Of a DNA stretch of 64,000 nt, positions 1-9,488 are shown piece by piece (the first letter of the stretch is position 1; every line of letters begins with the position of its first letter). The position numbers and the translations under genes were made by a program. Source of the stretch: Brevibacterium aurantiacum (GTDB lineage Bacteria > Actinomycetota > Actinomycetes > Actinomycetales > Brevibacteriaceae); assembly GCF_900169065.1 (NCBI RefSeq), contig NZ_FXZB01000021.1:17140-81139 (forward strand), written 5' to 3'. Below the pieces are notes generated by a model that was not told where the DNA came from, did no database searches, and worked only from the letters and a program-made list of their open reading frames with translations.

Positions 1-284
1 TCCGGAGTCAGGCGAGCGGCCACGGAATACATGACTTCGCGCCACGTCCAGAAGGTCCCGCCGTCACCATGGGTGCGTCCGCGCAGGATGCGGTGGAAGG
101 CGTGGGAGTGGGCGTTGACTCCACCGGGCAGGGTGAAGCCGGGGACCACCTCGGCGATGGTGGGTGGGGTGTCGATCTCGGTCTCGACCGAGGTCAGGGT
201 GCCTGTCTCATCGGCGGTGAGCAGGACGCCGGTGGCGACCTGCCCGTCGACCCAGGCGGTCTCGCACCAGAAGCGCGTGCTCAT
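1..284 (-). CDS. hutF: Formimidoylglutamate deiminase HutF, N-terminal part (runs off the window)
   Basis: HutF hydrolyses N-formimino-L-glutamate to N-formyl-L-glutamate and ammonia in the cytoplasmic histidine-degradation pathway. Only about 94 N-terminal codons are present; the gene continues past base 1. The start ATG at 284 overlaps the stop of the M20 gene upstream in an ATGA arrangement, so the two are translationally coupled. The readable protein begins MSTRFWCETAWVDG and contains NAHSHAFHR, the His-x-His metal-ligand motif of the amidohydrolase superfamily, in the position expected for HutF. Its place at the end of a hutI-hutH run supports the call. A related cytosine-deaminase-like amidohydrolase is the only alternative. 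Confidence 0.85.
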   Translation of the reverse strand, partial: MSTRFWCETAWVDGQVATGVLLTADETGTLTSVETEIDTPPTIAEVVPGFTLPGGVNAHSHAFHRILRGRTHGDGGTFWTWREVMYSVAARLTP

Positions 285-1501
285 GATGCGGCCCCCAGTT
301 CCCCTTCGAGGACCTTGACCAGGGCGGAGACTCCGGCGCGCTGGTCATCGACTTCGCAGGCCTCTTCGGGTGCGTGGGAGACTCCGGTCGGGTTGCGTAC
401 GTAGAGCATCGCCGAGGGCACGTGTGGGGCCAGGATGCCCGCATCGTGTCCGGCACCCGAGGGCAGCAGCGGTGCGTCTGGCAGCACGGAGGTCAGCCGG
501 GAGTTGAGTTCGGCGGTGAAGTAGGTCGTCGGTGAGTAGGACTCCTGGGAGATCGACACCTCAACGCCGGCACCCTCGGCATGCTCGCGGGCGCGCTTCG
601 AGATCGTCTCGAGCACCTGCTTGACCACGGCATCGTCGGCGTGACGGATATCGAGCCAGAAGCTCATGCCCGAGGCGATGACGTTCGTCCCGCCCGGGTG
701 GATGAGCGTGCGGCCCACGGTTGCCACGGCACTCGCGTCAGTGGCGGCCGCTAGGGTCGGAATATCACCGATCACGCGGGAAGCCGCGACCACCGGATCG
801 GCGCGGTGGCCCATCGGTGTCGTACCTGCGTGGTTGCCCTGACCAGCGAAGGAGAAATGCCAGCGACCATGCCCGATGATTGATGAGCCGATCGCGACCG
901 GCTGGTCGGTGTTGATGAGACCGATGCCCTGCTCGACGTGGAGTTCGATGAAGGAGCCGACCTTCTCCAGCCGTGCGGTGTCGGTGCCGATGCGGTTCGG
1001 GTCGAGACCGTAGCCGCGGGCGACATCGGCAAAGGTGTCGCCGTTGGCATCGGTGAGACGCAGCGCCCGGTCTGAGTCGATGGCGCCGGCGATCAGGCGT
1101 GATCCCAGGCAGGCCACACCGAAGCGCGAGCCCTCTTCCTCAGGGAAGACGGCGAGCGCCAGTGGACGCTGGGCGCGTTCGAGTGCACCGGAGGACTTGA
1201 GTTCGTCGAAGGCCGCCAGCGCCGAGGCGACACCGAGGGGGCCATCGAAGGCTCCGCCGCCAGGGACGGAGTCCAGGTGGGAGCCGGTGACGACGGCATT
1301 GTCACCGGGCGCAGTCGCCCACGCCCAGGTGATGCCGTTGTCATCAATCTCGGTGTCGAGGCCACGACGGGCCGCCTCGGCGAGGAACCAGTCACGCAGT
1401 TCGCGTTCGGTGTTCGAGAACCCGGACCGCTGGTAGCCGGGACCGCGAGTGTCACGGCCGGTGTCCTCGATCTGGGACAGGAGGGAGACGACATCGCTCA
1501 T
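281..1501 (-). CDS. M20 family amidohydrolase in the hut operon (allantoate amidohydrolase-like; probable alternative N-formylglutamate deformylase)
   Basis: This is a 406-residue M20 metallopeptidase-fold hydrolase of the allantoate amidohydrolase/N-carbamoyl-amino-acid hydrolase type. The motif TGSHLDSVPGGGAFDG (about residues 73-87) supplies the first metal His and the bridging Asp, and FPEEEGSRFG supplies the Glu pair. I chose the ATG at 1501 (MSDVVSLL). It lies one base past the hutH stop and removes an unconserved 20-residue extension that would overlap hutH. The gene is packed between hutH and hutF, and no classical HutG is in view. Because HutF yields N-formylglutamate, the pathway needs a deformylase, and this gene is the obvious candidate. 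That function is inference; the fold assignment is firm. Confidence 0.85.
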   Translation of the reverse strand: MSDVVSLLSQIEDTGRDTRGPGYQRSGFSNTERELRDWFLAEAARRGLDTEIDDNGITWAWATAPGDNAVVTGSHLDSVPGGGAFDGPLGVASALAAFDELKSSGALERAQRPLALAVFPEEEGSRFGVACLGSRLIAGAIDSDRALRLTDANGDTFADVARGYGLDPNRIGTDTARLEKVGSFIELHVEQGIGLINTDQPVAIGSSIIGHGRWHFSFAGQGNHAGTTPMGHRADPVVAASRVIGDIPTLAAATDASAVATVGRTLIHPGGTNVIASGMSFWLDIRHADDAVVKQVLETISKRAREHAEGAGVEVSISQESYSPTTYFTAELNSRLTSVLPDAPLLPSGAGHDAGILAPHVPSAMLYVRNPTGVSHAPEEACEVDDQRAGVSALVKVLEGELGAAS

Positions 1502-1502
1502 C

Positions 1503-3212
1503 TCAGTTCGCCTCGCCCGAACCGTTGGAGTCGGCTGCATCCTGGTGAGTCGTTGCCGCATCCGTACCGGAGGCTGCGGCGGCAGCGTCGAGGTTGCCCA
1601 GTGCGGTGAACTCGGGGTCGTTGACCGCGGGTGATCCGCCTTCGGGCAGCCAGGTTCCGGCAGCTTCGGTGACGGTGTGCTGCAGCGGTGAGACAGATTC
1701 GGCCGCGGCGACCAGGGAGCCGTCCTTGACCTTGGAGATCGTCTCGGCCAGCTCCGGGGACAGGAAGCGGTCCGGGCCGGGGCCGGGCACGGTTTCGCGG
1801 ATCGCGGAGATCACGGCGCCGGTGACCGGTGCCGGTGACGCTTCGCGCATATCGCAGGCCCGGGAGGCGGCGTAGAACTCGATGCCGACGACGCTGGCGA
1901 GGTTGTCGACGACCTTGCGCAGCTTGCGGGCGGCCGACCAGCCCATGGACACGTGGTCTTCCTGCATCGCCGAGGACGGGATCGAGTCCACCGAGGCAGG
2001 GCTGGCGTTGCGCTTAGCCTCGGAGACCATCGCGGCCTGGGTGTAGTGGGCGATCATCAGGCCCGAGTCGACGCCGGCGTCATCGGCGAGGAACGGGGTG
2101 AGGTTCTGGTTGCGGGTGACGTCCATCATCCGGTCGGTGCGGCGTTCGGACATCGAGGCCACATCGGCGGCGACGATGGCGAGGAAGTCCAGGGCGTGGG
2201 CCAGGGGTGCGCCGTGGAAGTTGCCGTTGGAAGAGACCATGCCGTTGGTGAGCACGACGGGGTTGTCGATGGCCGCACGCAGTTCGCGCTCGGCGACCTG
2301 CGTGGCGAAGGCCACGGCGTCGCGGGCTGCGCCGTTGACCTGTGGGGCGCAGCGCATCGAGTAGGCGTCCTGGACGAGGTGGGTCGAGTCGCGGTGGCTG
2401 GCGGTGATGCCGGAGTCCTTCAGCGAGGTCAGCATGTTCGCGGCTGCCGCGGACTGGCCGTCGTGGGGGCGCAGTGCGTAGTGGAGTTCGGGGGCGAAGA
2501 CCGCGTCGGTGCCGAAGAGGCCTTCGATGCTCATGGCAGCGGAGACGTCGACGGCGGTGAGCAGGTTCTCCAGGTCGGTCAGGGCCATGATGAGCATGCC
2601 GAGCATGCCGTCGGTGCCGTTGACCAGCGCCAGGCCTTCCTTCTCGGCCAGGGTCACCGGGGTGATGCCGGCCGCGGCCAGGATCTCATCGGCGGGTCCG
2701 GCGACTCCGTCGGGTCCGGCGGCCACGCCTTCGCCCATGACGACGAGTGCGCAGGCAGACAGTGGAGCGAGGTCACCCGAGCAGCCCAGCGAACCGTATT
2801 CGTGGACGACCGGTGTGATGCCGGCGTTGAGGAGATCGACGTAGGTCTGGAGGACCTCGGCGCGGACACCTGCCCGGCCGGTGGCCAGGGTGCGGGCGCG
2901 CAGCAGCATGAGGGCGCGCACGACCTCGCGTTCGACGGGTTCGCCGACGCCGGCGGCGTGGGAGCGGATGAGCGATTTCTGCAGCTGGGTGCGCAGTTCG
3001 GCGGGGATGTGGCGCTGAGCCAGTGCCCCGAAGCCGGTGGAGACGCCGTAGACGGGCTTCTCGGCCTGGGCGAGGGCGTCGATGGCTTCGCGGTATTTGT
3101 TCACGCGTGCCAGGGTGGTCTCACTCAGGGCCACCTTCGCATCGTGGCGGGCGACGTCGACCACCTGGGCGAATGTGAGGGTATCGGGATCGAGATCGAT
3201 GAAGACTGACAT
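1503..3212 (-). CDS. hutH: Histidine ammonia-lyase
   Basis: HutH deaminates L-histidine to trans-urocanate, the first step of histidine catabolism, in the cytoplasm. The protein has 569 residues, slightly longer than the usual ~510 because of a Ala/Asp-rich C-terminal tail. The catalytic Tyr region YGVSTGFGALA begins at residue 55. The MIO-forming tripeptide is C144-S145-G146 in YGSLGCSGDLAPLS, with Cys where most family members have Ala; this is an accepted variant of the family signature. A good ribosome-binding site (GAAAGG) precedes the ATG at 3212. hutI is 51 bases upstream and the M20 gene follows after one base, so these genes form one operon. Confidence 0.96.
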   Translation of the reverse strand: MSVFIDLDPDTLTFAQVVDVARHDAKVALSETTLARVNKYREAIDALAQAEKPVYGVSTGFGALAQRHIPAELRTQLQKSLIRSHAAGVGEPVEREVVRALMLLRARTLATGRAGVRAEVLQTYVDLLNAGITPVVHEYGSLGCSGDLAPLSACALVVMGEGVAAGPDGVAGPADEILAAAGITPVTLAEKEGLALVNGTDGMLGMLIMALTDLENLLTAVDVSAAMSIEGLFGTDAVFAPELHYALRPHDGQSAAAANMLTSLKDSGITASHRDSTHLVQDAYSMRCAPQVNGAARDAVAFATQVAERELRAAIDNPVVLTNGMVSSNGNFHGAPLAHALDFLAIVAADVASMSERRTDRMMDVTRNQNLTPFLADDAGVDSGLMIAHYTQAAMVSEAKRNASPASVDSIPSSAMQEDHVSMGWSAARKLRKVVDNLASVVGIEFYAASRACDMREASPAPVTGAVISAIRETVPGPGPDRFLSPELAETISKVKDGSLVAAAESVSPLQHTVTEAAGTWLPEGGSPAVNDPEFTALGNLDAAAAASGTDAATTHQDAADSNGSGEAN

Positions 3213-3263
3213 CTGGGACCTTTCGGTTAAGCGGTAAGTGCGTACGTTCGTTAACTGTGTAGT

Positions 3264-4544
3264 TCAGCTTCGTGGTCGGTTGTCGGCGACGAGTTCGCCG
3301 CCGCGGTAGACGCGTTCGACCAGTTGGACGCCGGGCCGGTATGCCAGGTGGCGATAGCTGGGTGCGTCCAGGATGGCCAGATCGGCCCGGGCTCCGGCGC
3401 CGAGGTGGCCGACGTCGGTGCGCTGCAAGGCGTTGGCGCCGCCGGCGGTCGCAGCCCAGACGGCCTGTTCGACGGTGAAGTGCATGTCGCGCACACCGAT
3501 GGCGATGGCAAATGGGACGCTGTTGGAGAATCCCGATCCCGGGTTGCAGTCCGTGGCGATCGCCAGGCGCACCCCGGCCTCGACGTAGCGGCGGGCGTCG
3601 GGGTAGGGCTGGCGGGTGGAGAATTCAATGCTCGGCAGCAGCGTGACGACGGTGCCAGCTGTGGCGAGTGCCGCGAGGTCGGAGTCGGAGGCGAAGGTTG
3701 CGTGGTCAACCGAGACGCAGCCGAGTTCCGCGCCGAGCTTGAGCGCTCCTCCCTCGGTGAGCTGGTTGGCGTGCAGTCGCGGCTTCATGCCCGCGGCCAG
3801 GCCGGCTTCGATGATCCGTCGAGTCTGGTCCTCGGTGAAGGCGCCCTTCTCACAGAACACGTCGATCCACTTCGCCTGGCCGGTCGCGGCCGGGATGATC
3901 TCGTCGATGACGAGGTCGACGTAGGCCTCCGGGTTCTCCTTGTGCTCGGGCGGGACCACGTGGGCAGCAATGAGAGTGGATTCCTCGGTATGCCGATTGA
4001 TGATCTGCAGTGCGCGCAGCTCGTCCTTGACAGTGAGTCCGTAGCCGGACTTGATCTCAAAGCTCGTCGTGCCCTGCCTGGTTGCCTGATCCATAAGATG
4101 GACGAGGTTGGCCTCGAGTTCCTCATCGCTGGCCGCGCGGGTGGCGGCGACGGTGGTCGCGATGCCGCCGGCCGAATACTTCTGCCCCGCCATCCGTGCA
4201 GCGAATTCCTCGGACCGGTCGCCTGCGAAGATGAGGTGGTTGTGGCTGTCGACGAAGCCCGGGATGACGGCCTTGCCACCGAGGTCGATCGTGTCGACCT
4301 CGACGCCGGCACTCGCCGAGGTCAGCGTTCCGTTTTCGATGTCATCGTCGTTGACCACCTCGGCGGGGGTGGGATTCTGATCGCAGAGGTGATCCTGAAG
4401 TGCGGTGTCCACCTGAGCGGACGGTCCCGACCACAGGATCCGGCCGTCGTCGACGAGCACTGCAGCGTCTTCGATGACATTGAGTGCGCCGAGCGTGTTG
4501 AGGTCGTTGACGACGAGTTCGCTGATCCCGGTGATGATCTGCAA
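3264..4544 (-). CDS. hutI: Imidazolonepropionase
   Basis: HutI hydrolyses 4-imidazolone-5-propionate to N-formimino-L-glutamate, the step between HutU and HutF. The 426-residue protein has the amidohydrolase metal motif DSHNHLIFAGDR (H101 and H103), then the HutI-typical FAARMAGQKY and AGGIATTV segments, with later metal and substrate residues in HANQLTEGG, SVDHATFAS and IATDCNPGS. Length and motif order are normal. It is the first gene of the leftward hutI-hutH-M20-hutF run. The palindromic operator at 4631-4647 lies about 90 bases upstream of its ATG, which is preceded by an AAGGACC ribosome-binding site. Confidence 0.96.
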   Translation of the reverse strand: MQIITGISELVVNDLNTLGALNVIEDAAVLVDDGRILWSGPSAQVDTALQDHLCDQNPTPAEVVNDDDIENGTLTSASAGVEVDTIDLGGKAVIPGFVDSHNHLIFAGDRSEEFAARMAGQKYSAGGIATTVAATRAASDEELEANLVHLMDQATRQGTTSFEIKSGYGLTVKDELRALQIINRHTEESTLIAAHVVPPEHKENPEAYVDLVIDEIIPAATGQAKWIDVFCEKGAFTEDQTRRIIEAGLAAGMKPRLHANQLTEGGALKLGAELGCVSVDHATFASDSDLAALATAGTVVTLLPSIEFSTRQPYPDARRYVEAGVRLAIATDCNPGSGFSNSVPFAIAIGVRDMHFTVEQAVWAATAGGANALQRTDVGHLGAGARADLAILDAPSYRHLAYRPGVQLVERVYRGGELVADNRPRS

Positions 4545-4630
4545 GGGAGAGGTCCTTCACGGTCGAGAGTGATTGCTCTCCCCAGTATGGACCGCCGGGG
4601 CGCGCGGCTGAACCGCCATCGTCGAAATTC

Positions 4631-4647
4631 GTCCGACATTTCGGACA
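4631..4647. promoter_or_regulatory. Putative hut operator 1 (upstream of hutI)
   Basis: GTCCGACATTTCGGACA is an inverted repeat with GTCCGA and TCGGAC arms around four bases. It sits in the 167-base gap between hutI and the truncated ligase. Near-identical palindromes precede hutU (9471) and the NCS1 permease (12220), with a weaker one before the CoA-transferase (9756). The spacing and recurrence support a shared regulator. Confidence 0.65.
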
Positions 4648-4711
4648 GATCGTGACGGCCGACTCACGCCACTGGCGGCCGGCTCGTCGGCCGTTGTCTC
4701 CCCGGTTTCGG

Positions 4712-6028
4712 TCACCTGCAGTTGATCGTGCCTGTGGCGCAGTCGACGAGGGTCAGGAATCCGTCGTCGTCGAGGAATCCGAGGTCACCGGTGTGCAGCC
4801 AGCCATCCTTGAGTGTCTCGGCTGTCACGCCGGGACGGCCGAGGAAGCCGTACATAACGGTCTGCGCGGAGATGACCACCTCGCCGGCCTCTCCTGCCGG
4901 CAGGATCCTGCCGGCAGGATCCTGAATGGCCACGGTGATTCCCGGCAGTGCTGTCCCTGCGGTTCCGAGGCGGCGGGTGCCGTCGTTGCGGTTGAGGGTC
5001 GCCGCCGCCGAGAATTCCGAGGGACCGTACCCTTCAAGGACGGTCACGCCGAACTTCGATTCGAAACGGGTGGTCGCATCGACCGACATCGGTGCAGCTC
5101 CGCTGAGAACGAACCGCAGGGAGGAGGTGTCGACAGTGCGTCTCTTCGTGGCTTCAAGGGCCGAGTAGATCGCCGGCACAGCCGAGAAGTAGGTCGGACG
5201 CACCTCCTCGACGACGTCCCAGAAAGTTCTCGGATCGAACTCCGGCAGCACATGGACGCTGCCGCCGAACATGAGTGGTGAGAGTGTACCCGCGAGGAGC
5301 CCGCGGCTGCTGAAGAGAGGCATCACCAACAGGCTGCGTGCGTCGTCACCGAAGTCGACCCCGTTGAGAATCGACCACACCATGGCCGAGACGTTGGCGT
5401 GGCTGAGCAGGCAGCCCTTCGGCAGACCTGACGTACCCGAGGTGTAGACGATGAGTGATCCGTCGCTGCCCCGAACATTGAGGTCACGGATCGGCTCGGC
5501 ACCGCCCAGTTCGGCATCGCCCTGTTCGACACCGCTCTGTTCGGCACTGCCGCGGAAGCATTCGTCGGCGGCGGAGAGGAAACCGAGGCCACGGACGTCG
5601 GCAACGGCCTCGGCGCGGGAGTCGCCGATGACCAGCACGACACCGGAATCATCAAGTTGGAAGCCCACCTCGTCGTTGGTCAGAGCAGGGTTGATCGGGG
5701 TCAGCACCGCACCGAGGGACCAGGTGGCGAACATCGTCGTGATGAACTCGGGGCCGTTGCCCAGCAGCACACCGACCACGGCCCCGAGACCGATCCTGAA
5801 CTGAGTCCTCATGGCATGCGCGGTCGCCGCCACGGCGGATGCGAATCCGGTGTTGTCGAGTCTGCCGCCGGGCCAGCTCAGGCACGGTCCGTATGGGTCG
5901 GAGCCAGCCCGGTTGGCAGGGAGCCCGACCAGATCGGCCACGGGGAAGGCTGAGGTCACTCCCGCCTCGGCGACCCATGCTGGCGTATAGCTCCTGGTCG
6001 GGGCGGAAGTGGTAGTCGAAGTCTGCAT
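4712..6028 (-). pseudogene. AMP-forming acyl-CoA synthetase lacking its C-terminal domain
   Basis: This 438-residue reading frame covers the large N-terminal domain of the ANL (acyl-CoA ligase) superfamily. It has the ATP-binding P-loop YTSGTSGLPKGCLLSH, the GYGPSEFS motif and the GWLHTGDLGFLDDDGFL motif. It stops right after LTLVD, the hinge where ligases normally read on into a ~110-residue C-terminal domain carrying the adenylation Lys. Only about 60 bases separate the stop from the hutI operator, so the missing domain is absent rather than frameshifted. ANL enzymes without this domain are expected to be inactive or strongly impaired. A Glu/Gly-rich insertion around residue 170 is also atypical. 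It may be the remnant of a ligase that worked with the CoA-transferase and dehydrogenase at 9.8-12.1 kb. Confidence 0.75.
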
Positions 6029-6174
6029 AGATCAAGCGTATCCAGGCATCGTGGTCAGCACACTGGACCCGCACGTCAAAGCATTTCCCATCATTCGGCC
6101 AAAGGTACAAAACAACTTCAGGTACTTTCGACGAAGCCCTCACCACGGATGACAGTTCGCGCTAGTCTTCTCCT

Positions 6175-7482
6175 ATGGTCGCCTCTCCTTCGCGGACGCC
6201 CGGCGACGGGCCCGGTCCCACACATGTCACTCCCGAGGTGATGGCGCAGCTCTCCCGGATCTCCGCTGAACTGAGTCCGCGCGTCCCAGAGCTGACCCGG
6301 AGCGTCTACGAGTATCTGGCGACGCGGATCGCCGAACTCGGTGAGGAGCCCACGCTCCTTGATCTTCTCAGCGCGAGCATCGCAGGCAATATCGAGACCA
6401 TCTTCCATGCGCTCCAGCATGGGATCGCTCCGGACAACCTCGAACCGCCTGTTGCCGCCTACGAATACGCCAGACGGCTGGCACAGCGCGGGATCTCAGT
6501 GAATGCCTTGGTCAGGGCCTACCGCCTGGGTCAGCAACGGCTGTTGCAGAGCGCCTACGACTTCATCACCGCCAATGACGAGCTCCCGGTCGATCTGGCT
6601 CCGGCAGTGTTCCAGCGGCTGGTCGATGAGGTGTCAGAATACATCGACTGGATGTCACAGAAGGTCGCCCTCCTCTACGAACAGGAACGCGAAGCGTGGT
6701 TGGCGAACCGCACCACTGCGCGGGAATCCCAGGTCAGAGACATCATCAAAGGCGGGGACGTCGACGCCGCTGCGGCCGCGGCAACACTGGGCTACAGCCT
6801 CACCGCCCGACATGTGGCGGTCGTCGCCTGGACACACCATTCGGCACCGGAGACCGTTGATGACCTGGGCAGATTCACCTCCGCCATCAACGCCGCAGGC
6901 GCAGCAATGGGTTCCCCACGCTCGAGGCTGATCATCAGTCGCGACCAGGACACCGCCTGGGGATGGATCACGGTGCCCGAGAGCTGGGAGTACGAGGAGT
7001 CCCTCGGCGATCGGCTGGATGCCACCGACGCTGTGCACTTGGCGTTCGGTTCCGCTCACACCGGTGCTGAAGGATTCCGGCTCTCTCACCAAGAAGCTAT
7101 GCGAGTCCAGAACGTCTGCGTGGCCGGACGGTCACCGGCGGCACTGCGCTCCCACGACGACCCCGGAATGGCTCTCGTCTCACTGATGTCCACTGATGTC
7201 GAGGCGGCGCAGGACTGGGTGCGCTCCGTGCTCGGCCCGTTGGCGGAGAACTCCGAGGCCAATGCCCGCCACCGCTCGACGTTGCTGACATTTTTGCGTC
7301 ACGACCTCAGCTACACAGCGACGGCGACCGCGATGACGATGCACAAGAACTCGATCCGGTACCGGGTGGAGATCGCAGTATCGCTCCTCGGCACGGACCT
7401 GGGATCGAATCGGCTCAGCATCGAGGCGGCCCTCTATGCCCACAGCTATATCTTTGTGCCGGGAGAACAGATCCCAGGTTGA
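6175..7482 (+). CDS. PucR-family transcriptional regulator
   Basis: This 435-residue cytoplasmic regulator has the PucR/CdaR layout. A helical N-terminal sensor region (about 20-190) precedes a degenerate GGDEF-like middle domain (about 200-340), and a PucR-type helix-turn-helix lies at the C-terminus (about 375-430). That last segment contains the hallmark LLTFLRHDLSYTATA and HKNSIRYRVE sequences. It is divergent from the truncated ligase and convergent with hutU, inside the hut regulon. PucR proteins usually activate catabolic genes for purines, amino acids or related nitrogen sources, so a role in hut or ligase/CoA-transferase control is likely but not shown. The ATG at 6175 leaves a 146-base divergent promoter gap. 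Confidence 0.88.
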   Translation: MVASPSRTPGDGPGPTHVTPEVMAQLSRISAELSPRVPELTRSVYEYLATRIAELGEEPTLLDLLSASIAGNIETIFHALQHGIAPDNLEPPVAAYEYARRLAQRGISVNALVRAYRLGQQRLLQSAYDFITANDELPVDLAPAVFQRLVDEVSEYIDWMSQKVALLYEQEREAWLANRTTARESQVRDIIKGGDVDAAAAAATLGYSLTARHVAVVAWTHHSAPETVDDLGRFTSAINAAGAAMGSPRSRLIISRDQDTAWGWITVPESWEYEESLGDRLDATDAVHLAFGSAHTGAEGFRLSHQEAMRVQNVCVAGRSPAALRSHDDPGMALVSLMSTDVEAAQDWVRSVLGPLAENSEANARHRSTLLTFLRHDLSYTATATAMTMHKNSIRYRVEIAVSLLGTDLGSNRLSIEAALYAHSYIFVPGEQIPG

Positions 7483-7518
7483 GCGCCTCACTTCTCGCGG
7501 AGGTCGTCCACCACGAGA

Positions 7519-7586
7519 AAGGGGATCGACCGAAGTTTCAGAGCCCCTCTTTGAAGCTGGGCTGTGAAACGTCGATCGACCCCCTT
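7519..7586. terminator. Compound hairpin between convergent PucR gene and hutU
   Basis: Nested complementary arms fold over this span: AAGGGG with CCCCTT, GATCGAC with GTCGATC, GTTTCA with TGAAAC, and an inner AGCCC with GGGCT. It lies between two convergent genes, which suits a bidirectional terminator. Two AGTCAGAC-containing repeats follow at about 7600-7640. Confidence 0.6.
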
Positions 7587-7650
7587 CGCAGGCGAGTCTG
7601 ACCACAAGCAAGTCAGACTTCACGCGAGTCAGACCTCAGGCGACTCCGAA

Positions 7651-9372
7651 TTACTGCGCAGCGGACTCCTCGTCGCGCTTGTCGAGCTCCGGGATCATCG
7701 GAACGCGCATGCCGCGCTCTTCGGCGACCTCGGAGGCACGGTCGTAGCCGGCGTCGACGTGGCGGATGACGCCCATGCCCGGGTCGTTGGTGAGCAGGCG
7801 GGCGAGCTTCTTCGCAGCCAGCTCGGTGCCATCGGCCACGGAGACCTGACCGGCGTGGATGGAGCGGCCGATGCCGACGCCGCCACCGTGGTGGATGGAC
7901 ACCCAGGTCGCACCCGATGAAGTGTTGACCATGGCGTTGAGCAGCGGCCAGTCGGCCACGGCGTCGGTGCCGTCGAGCATCGATTCGGTCTCACGGTAGG
8001 GGCTGGCGACCGAACCGGAGTCGAGGTGGTCGCGGCCGATGACGATCGGGGCCGAGATCTTGCCCTCGGCGACGAGCTGGTTGAACAACAGTCCGGCCTG
8101 CTGGCGCTCCTTGTAGCCGAGCCAGCAGATGCGGGCCGGGAGACCCTCGAACTCGACGTACTCGTTGGCGGCATCGAGCCAGTTGTGAAGGTGCTCGTTC
8201 TCGGGGAAGAGTTCCTTGAGCGCCTTGTCGGTGACCTCGATGTCCTTGGGATCACCGGAGAGTGCGACCCAGCGGAAGGGTCCGAGGCCTTCGCAGAACA
8301 GCGGGCGGATGTAGGCCGGGACGAAGCCGGGGAATTCGAAGGCACGTTCGTAGCCGGCCTTGCGCGCTTCGTCGCGGATCGAGTTGCCGTAGTCGAAGAC
8401 CTCGGCACCGCGGTCCTGGAATTCGACCATGGCCTGCACGTGCTTGGCCATGGACTCCTCGGCGCGGATGGTGAACTTCTCCGCATCCTGCTCCGCTTCC
8501 TCGTGCCAGTCGTCGACGCTGACGCCGATGGGCAGGTAGGACAACGGGTCGTGGGCCGAGGTCTGGTCGGTGACGATGTCGACCTCGGCAGCCTCCGGGC
8601 GGTCGAGGATCATCGGCAGGACCTCTGCAGCATTGCCGACGAGCCCCACGGACAGTGCCTGCTTGTTCTTCTTGGCCTCGATGACCTTGGCCAGTGCCGT
8701 ATCGATATCGGTCTCAACCTCGTCGAGGTAGCGCTTGGACTTGCGACGGTCGAGGCGGGTCTTGTCGACGTCGATGATGAGGCAGGCGCCGCCGTTGAGC
8801 GTCACCGACAAAGGCTGTGCGCCACCCATGCCGCCACAGCCGCCCGTGATAGTCAGCGTGCCGGCCAGGGTTCCGTTGTAGCGCTTGCGGGCAATGGCAC
8901 CAAAGGTCTCGTAAGTGCCCTGAAGGATGCCCTGGGTGGCGATATAGATCCAGGATCCGGCGGTCATCTGGCCATACATCATCAGGCCCTCGGACTCGAG
9001 CTTGCGGAAATGCTCCCAGTTGGCCCAGTCGCCGACGAGATTGGAGTTGGCGATGAGCACCCGCGGGGCCCATTCGTGGGTGCGCATGACACCGACGGGC
9101 TTGCCCGACTGGATGAGGAGGGTCTCGTCGTCCTCGAGATCGTCGAGGGTGCGTACGATCGCGTCGTAGGCCTCCCATGAACGAGCCGCGCGACCGGTGC
9201 CGCCGTAGACGACAAGGTCTTCGGGACGTTCGGCGACCTCGGGGTCGAGGTTGTTCATGAGCATGCGCTTGGGCGCTTCAGTCTGCCAGCTCTTGGCGGT
9301 GATCTCGGTGCCCCGGTCGGCGCGGATCACGCGAGAAGGGTCGTGCTGGGTGAAAGTCGGCTTGGTGGTCAT
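7651..9372 (-). CDS. hutU: Urocanate hydratase
   Basis: HutU converts urocanate to 4-imidazolone-5-propionate using tightly bound NAD+ as an electrophile. The protein is 573 residues from the ATG at 9372, which has a near-perfect AAGGAG ribosome-binding site 7 bases upstream; the longer frame starting at 9420 lacks one. The family hallmark [12 protein letters not shown] (about 178-188) of the NAD-binding region is intact, as are [11 protein letters not shown] and the C-terminal HHGGGVGIG. Unusually, hutU is separated from the hutI-hutH run by the PucR gene and the truncated ligase, and has its own operator at 9471-9488. The gene looks functional. Confidence 0.96.
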   Translation of the reverse strand: MTTKPTFTQHDPSRVIRADRGTEITAKSWQTEAPKRMLMNNLDPEVAERPEDLVVYGGTGRAARSWEAYDAIVRTLDDLEDDETLLIQSGKPVGVMRTHEWAPRVLIANSNLVGDWANWEHFRKLESEGLMMYGQMTAGSWIYIATQGILQGTYETFGAIARKRYNGTLAGTLTITGGCGGMGGAQPLSVTLNGGACLIIDVDKTRLDRRKSKRYLDEVETDIDTALAKVIEAKKNKQALSVGLVGNAAEVLPMILDRPEAAEVDIVTDQTSAHDPLSYLPIGVSVDDWHEEAEQDAEKFTIRAEESMAKHVQAMVEFQDRGAEVFDYGNSIRDEARKAGYERAFEFPGFVPAYIRPLFCEGLGPFRWVALSGDPKDIEVTDKALKELFPENEHLHNWLDAANEYVEFEGLPARICWLGYKERQQAGLLFNQLVAEGKISAPIVIGRDHLDSGSVASPYRETESMLDGTDAVADWPLLNAMVNTSSGATWVSIHHGGGVGIGRSIHAGQVSVADGTELAAKKLARLLTNDPGMGVIRHVDAGYDRASEVAEERGMRVPMIPELDKRDEESAAQ

Positions 9373-9470
9373 GTGACTCTCCTTCGTCGTACGGTCATAG
9401 GGTCTGTCCTGCCTACACACTCCAATTCTGACGATTCCCCACAGAAGTGGAAGTGGTACGGATCAAGTTA

Positions 9471-9488
9471 TGTCCGACATATCGGACA
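9471..9488. promoter_or_regulatory. Putative hut operator 2 (upstream of hutU)
   Basis: TGTCCGACATATCGGACA has perfect 7-base arms (TGTCCGA/TCGGACA) around four bases. It is the best copy of the motif in the window and lies about 100 bases upstream of the hutU ATG. Position and palindromic form suit a dimeric regulator, possibly an IclR-type HutR encoded outside the window. Confidence 0.7.

Noticed and set aside
1953..3209. Long open frame of 418 codons antisense to hutH
   Set aside because: Composition is Gly/Asp/Val/His-rich with no recognisable fold; it is the mirror of hutH codon bias in GC-rich DNA.
4894..4921. 14-base tandem repeat CTGCCGGCAGGATC in the ligase gene, considered as a frameshifting duplication
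   Set aside because: The reading frame and ligase motifs are continuous on both sides (DPAGRILPAGEAGE fits the family), so it is a chance or old repeat, not the cause of truncation.
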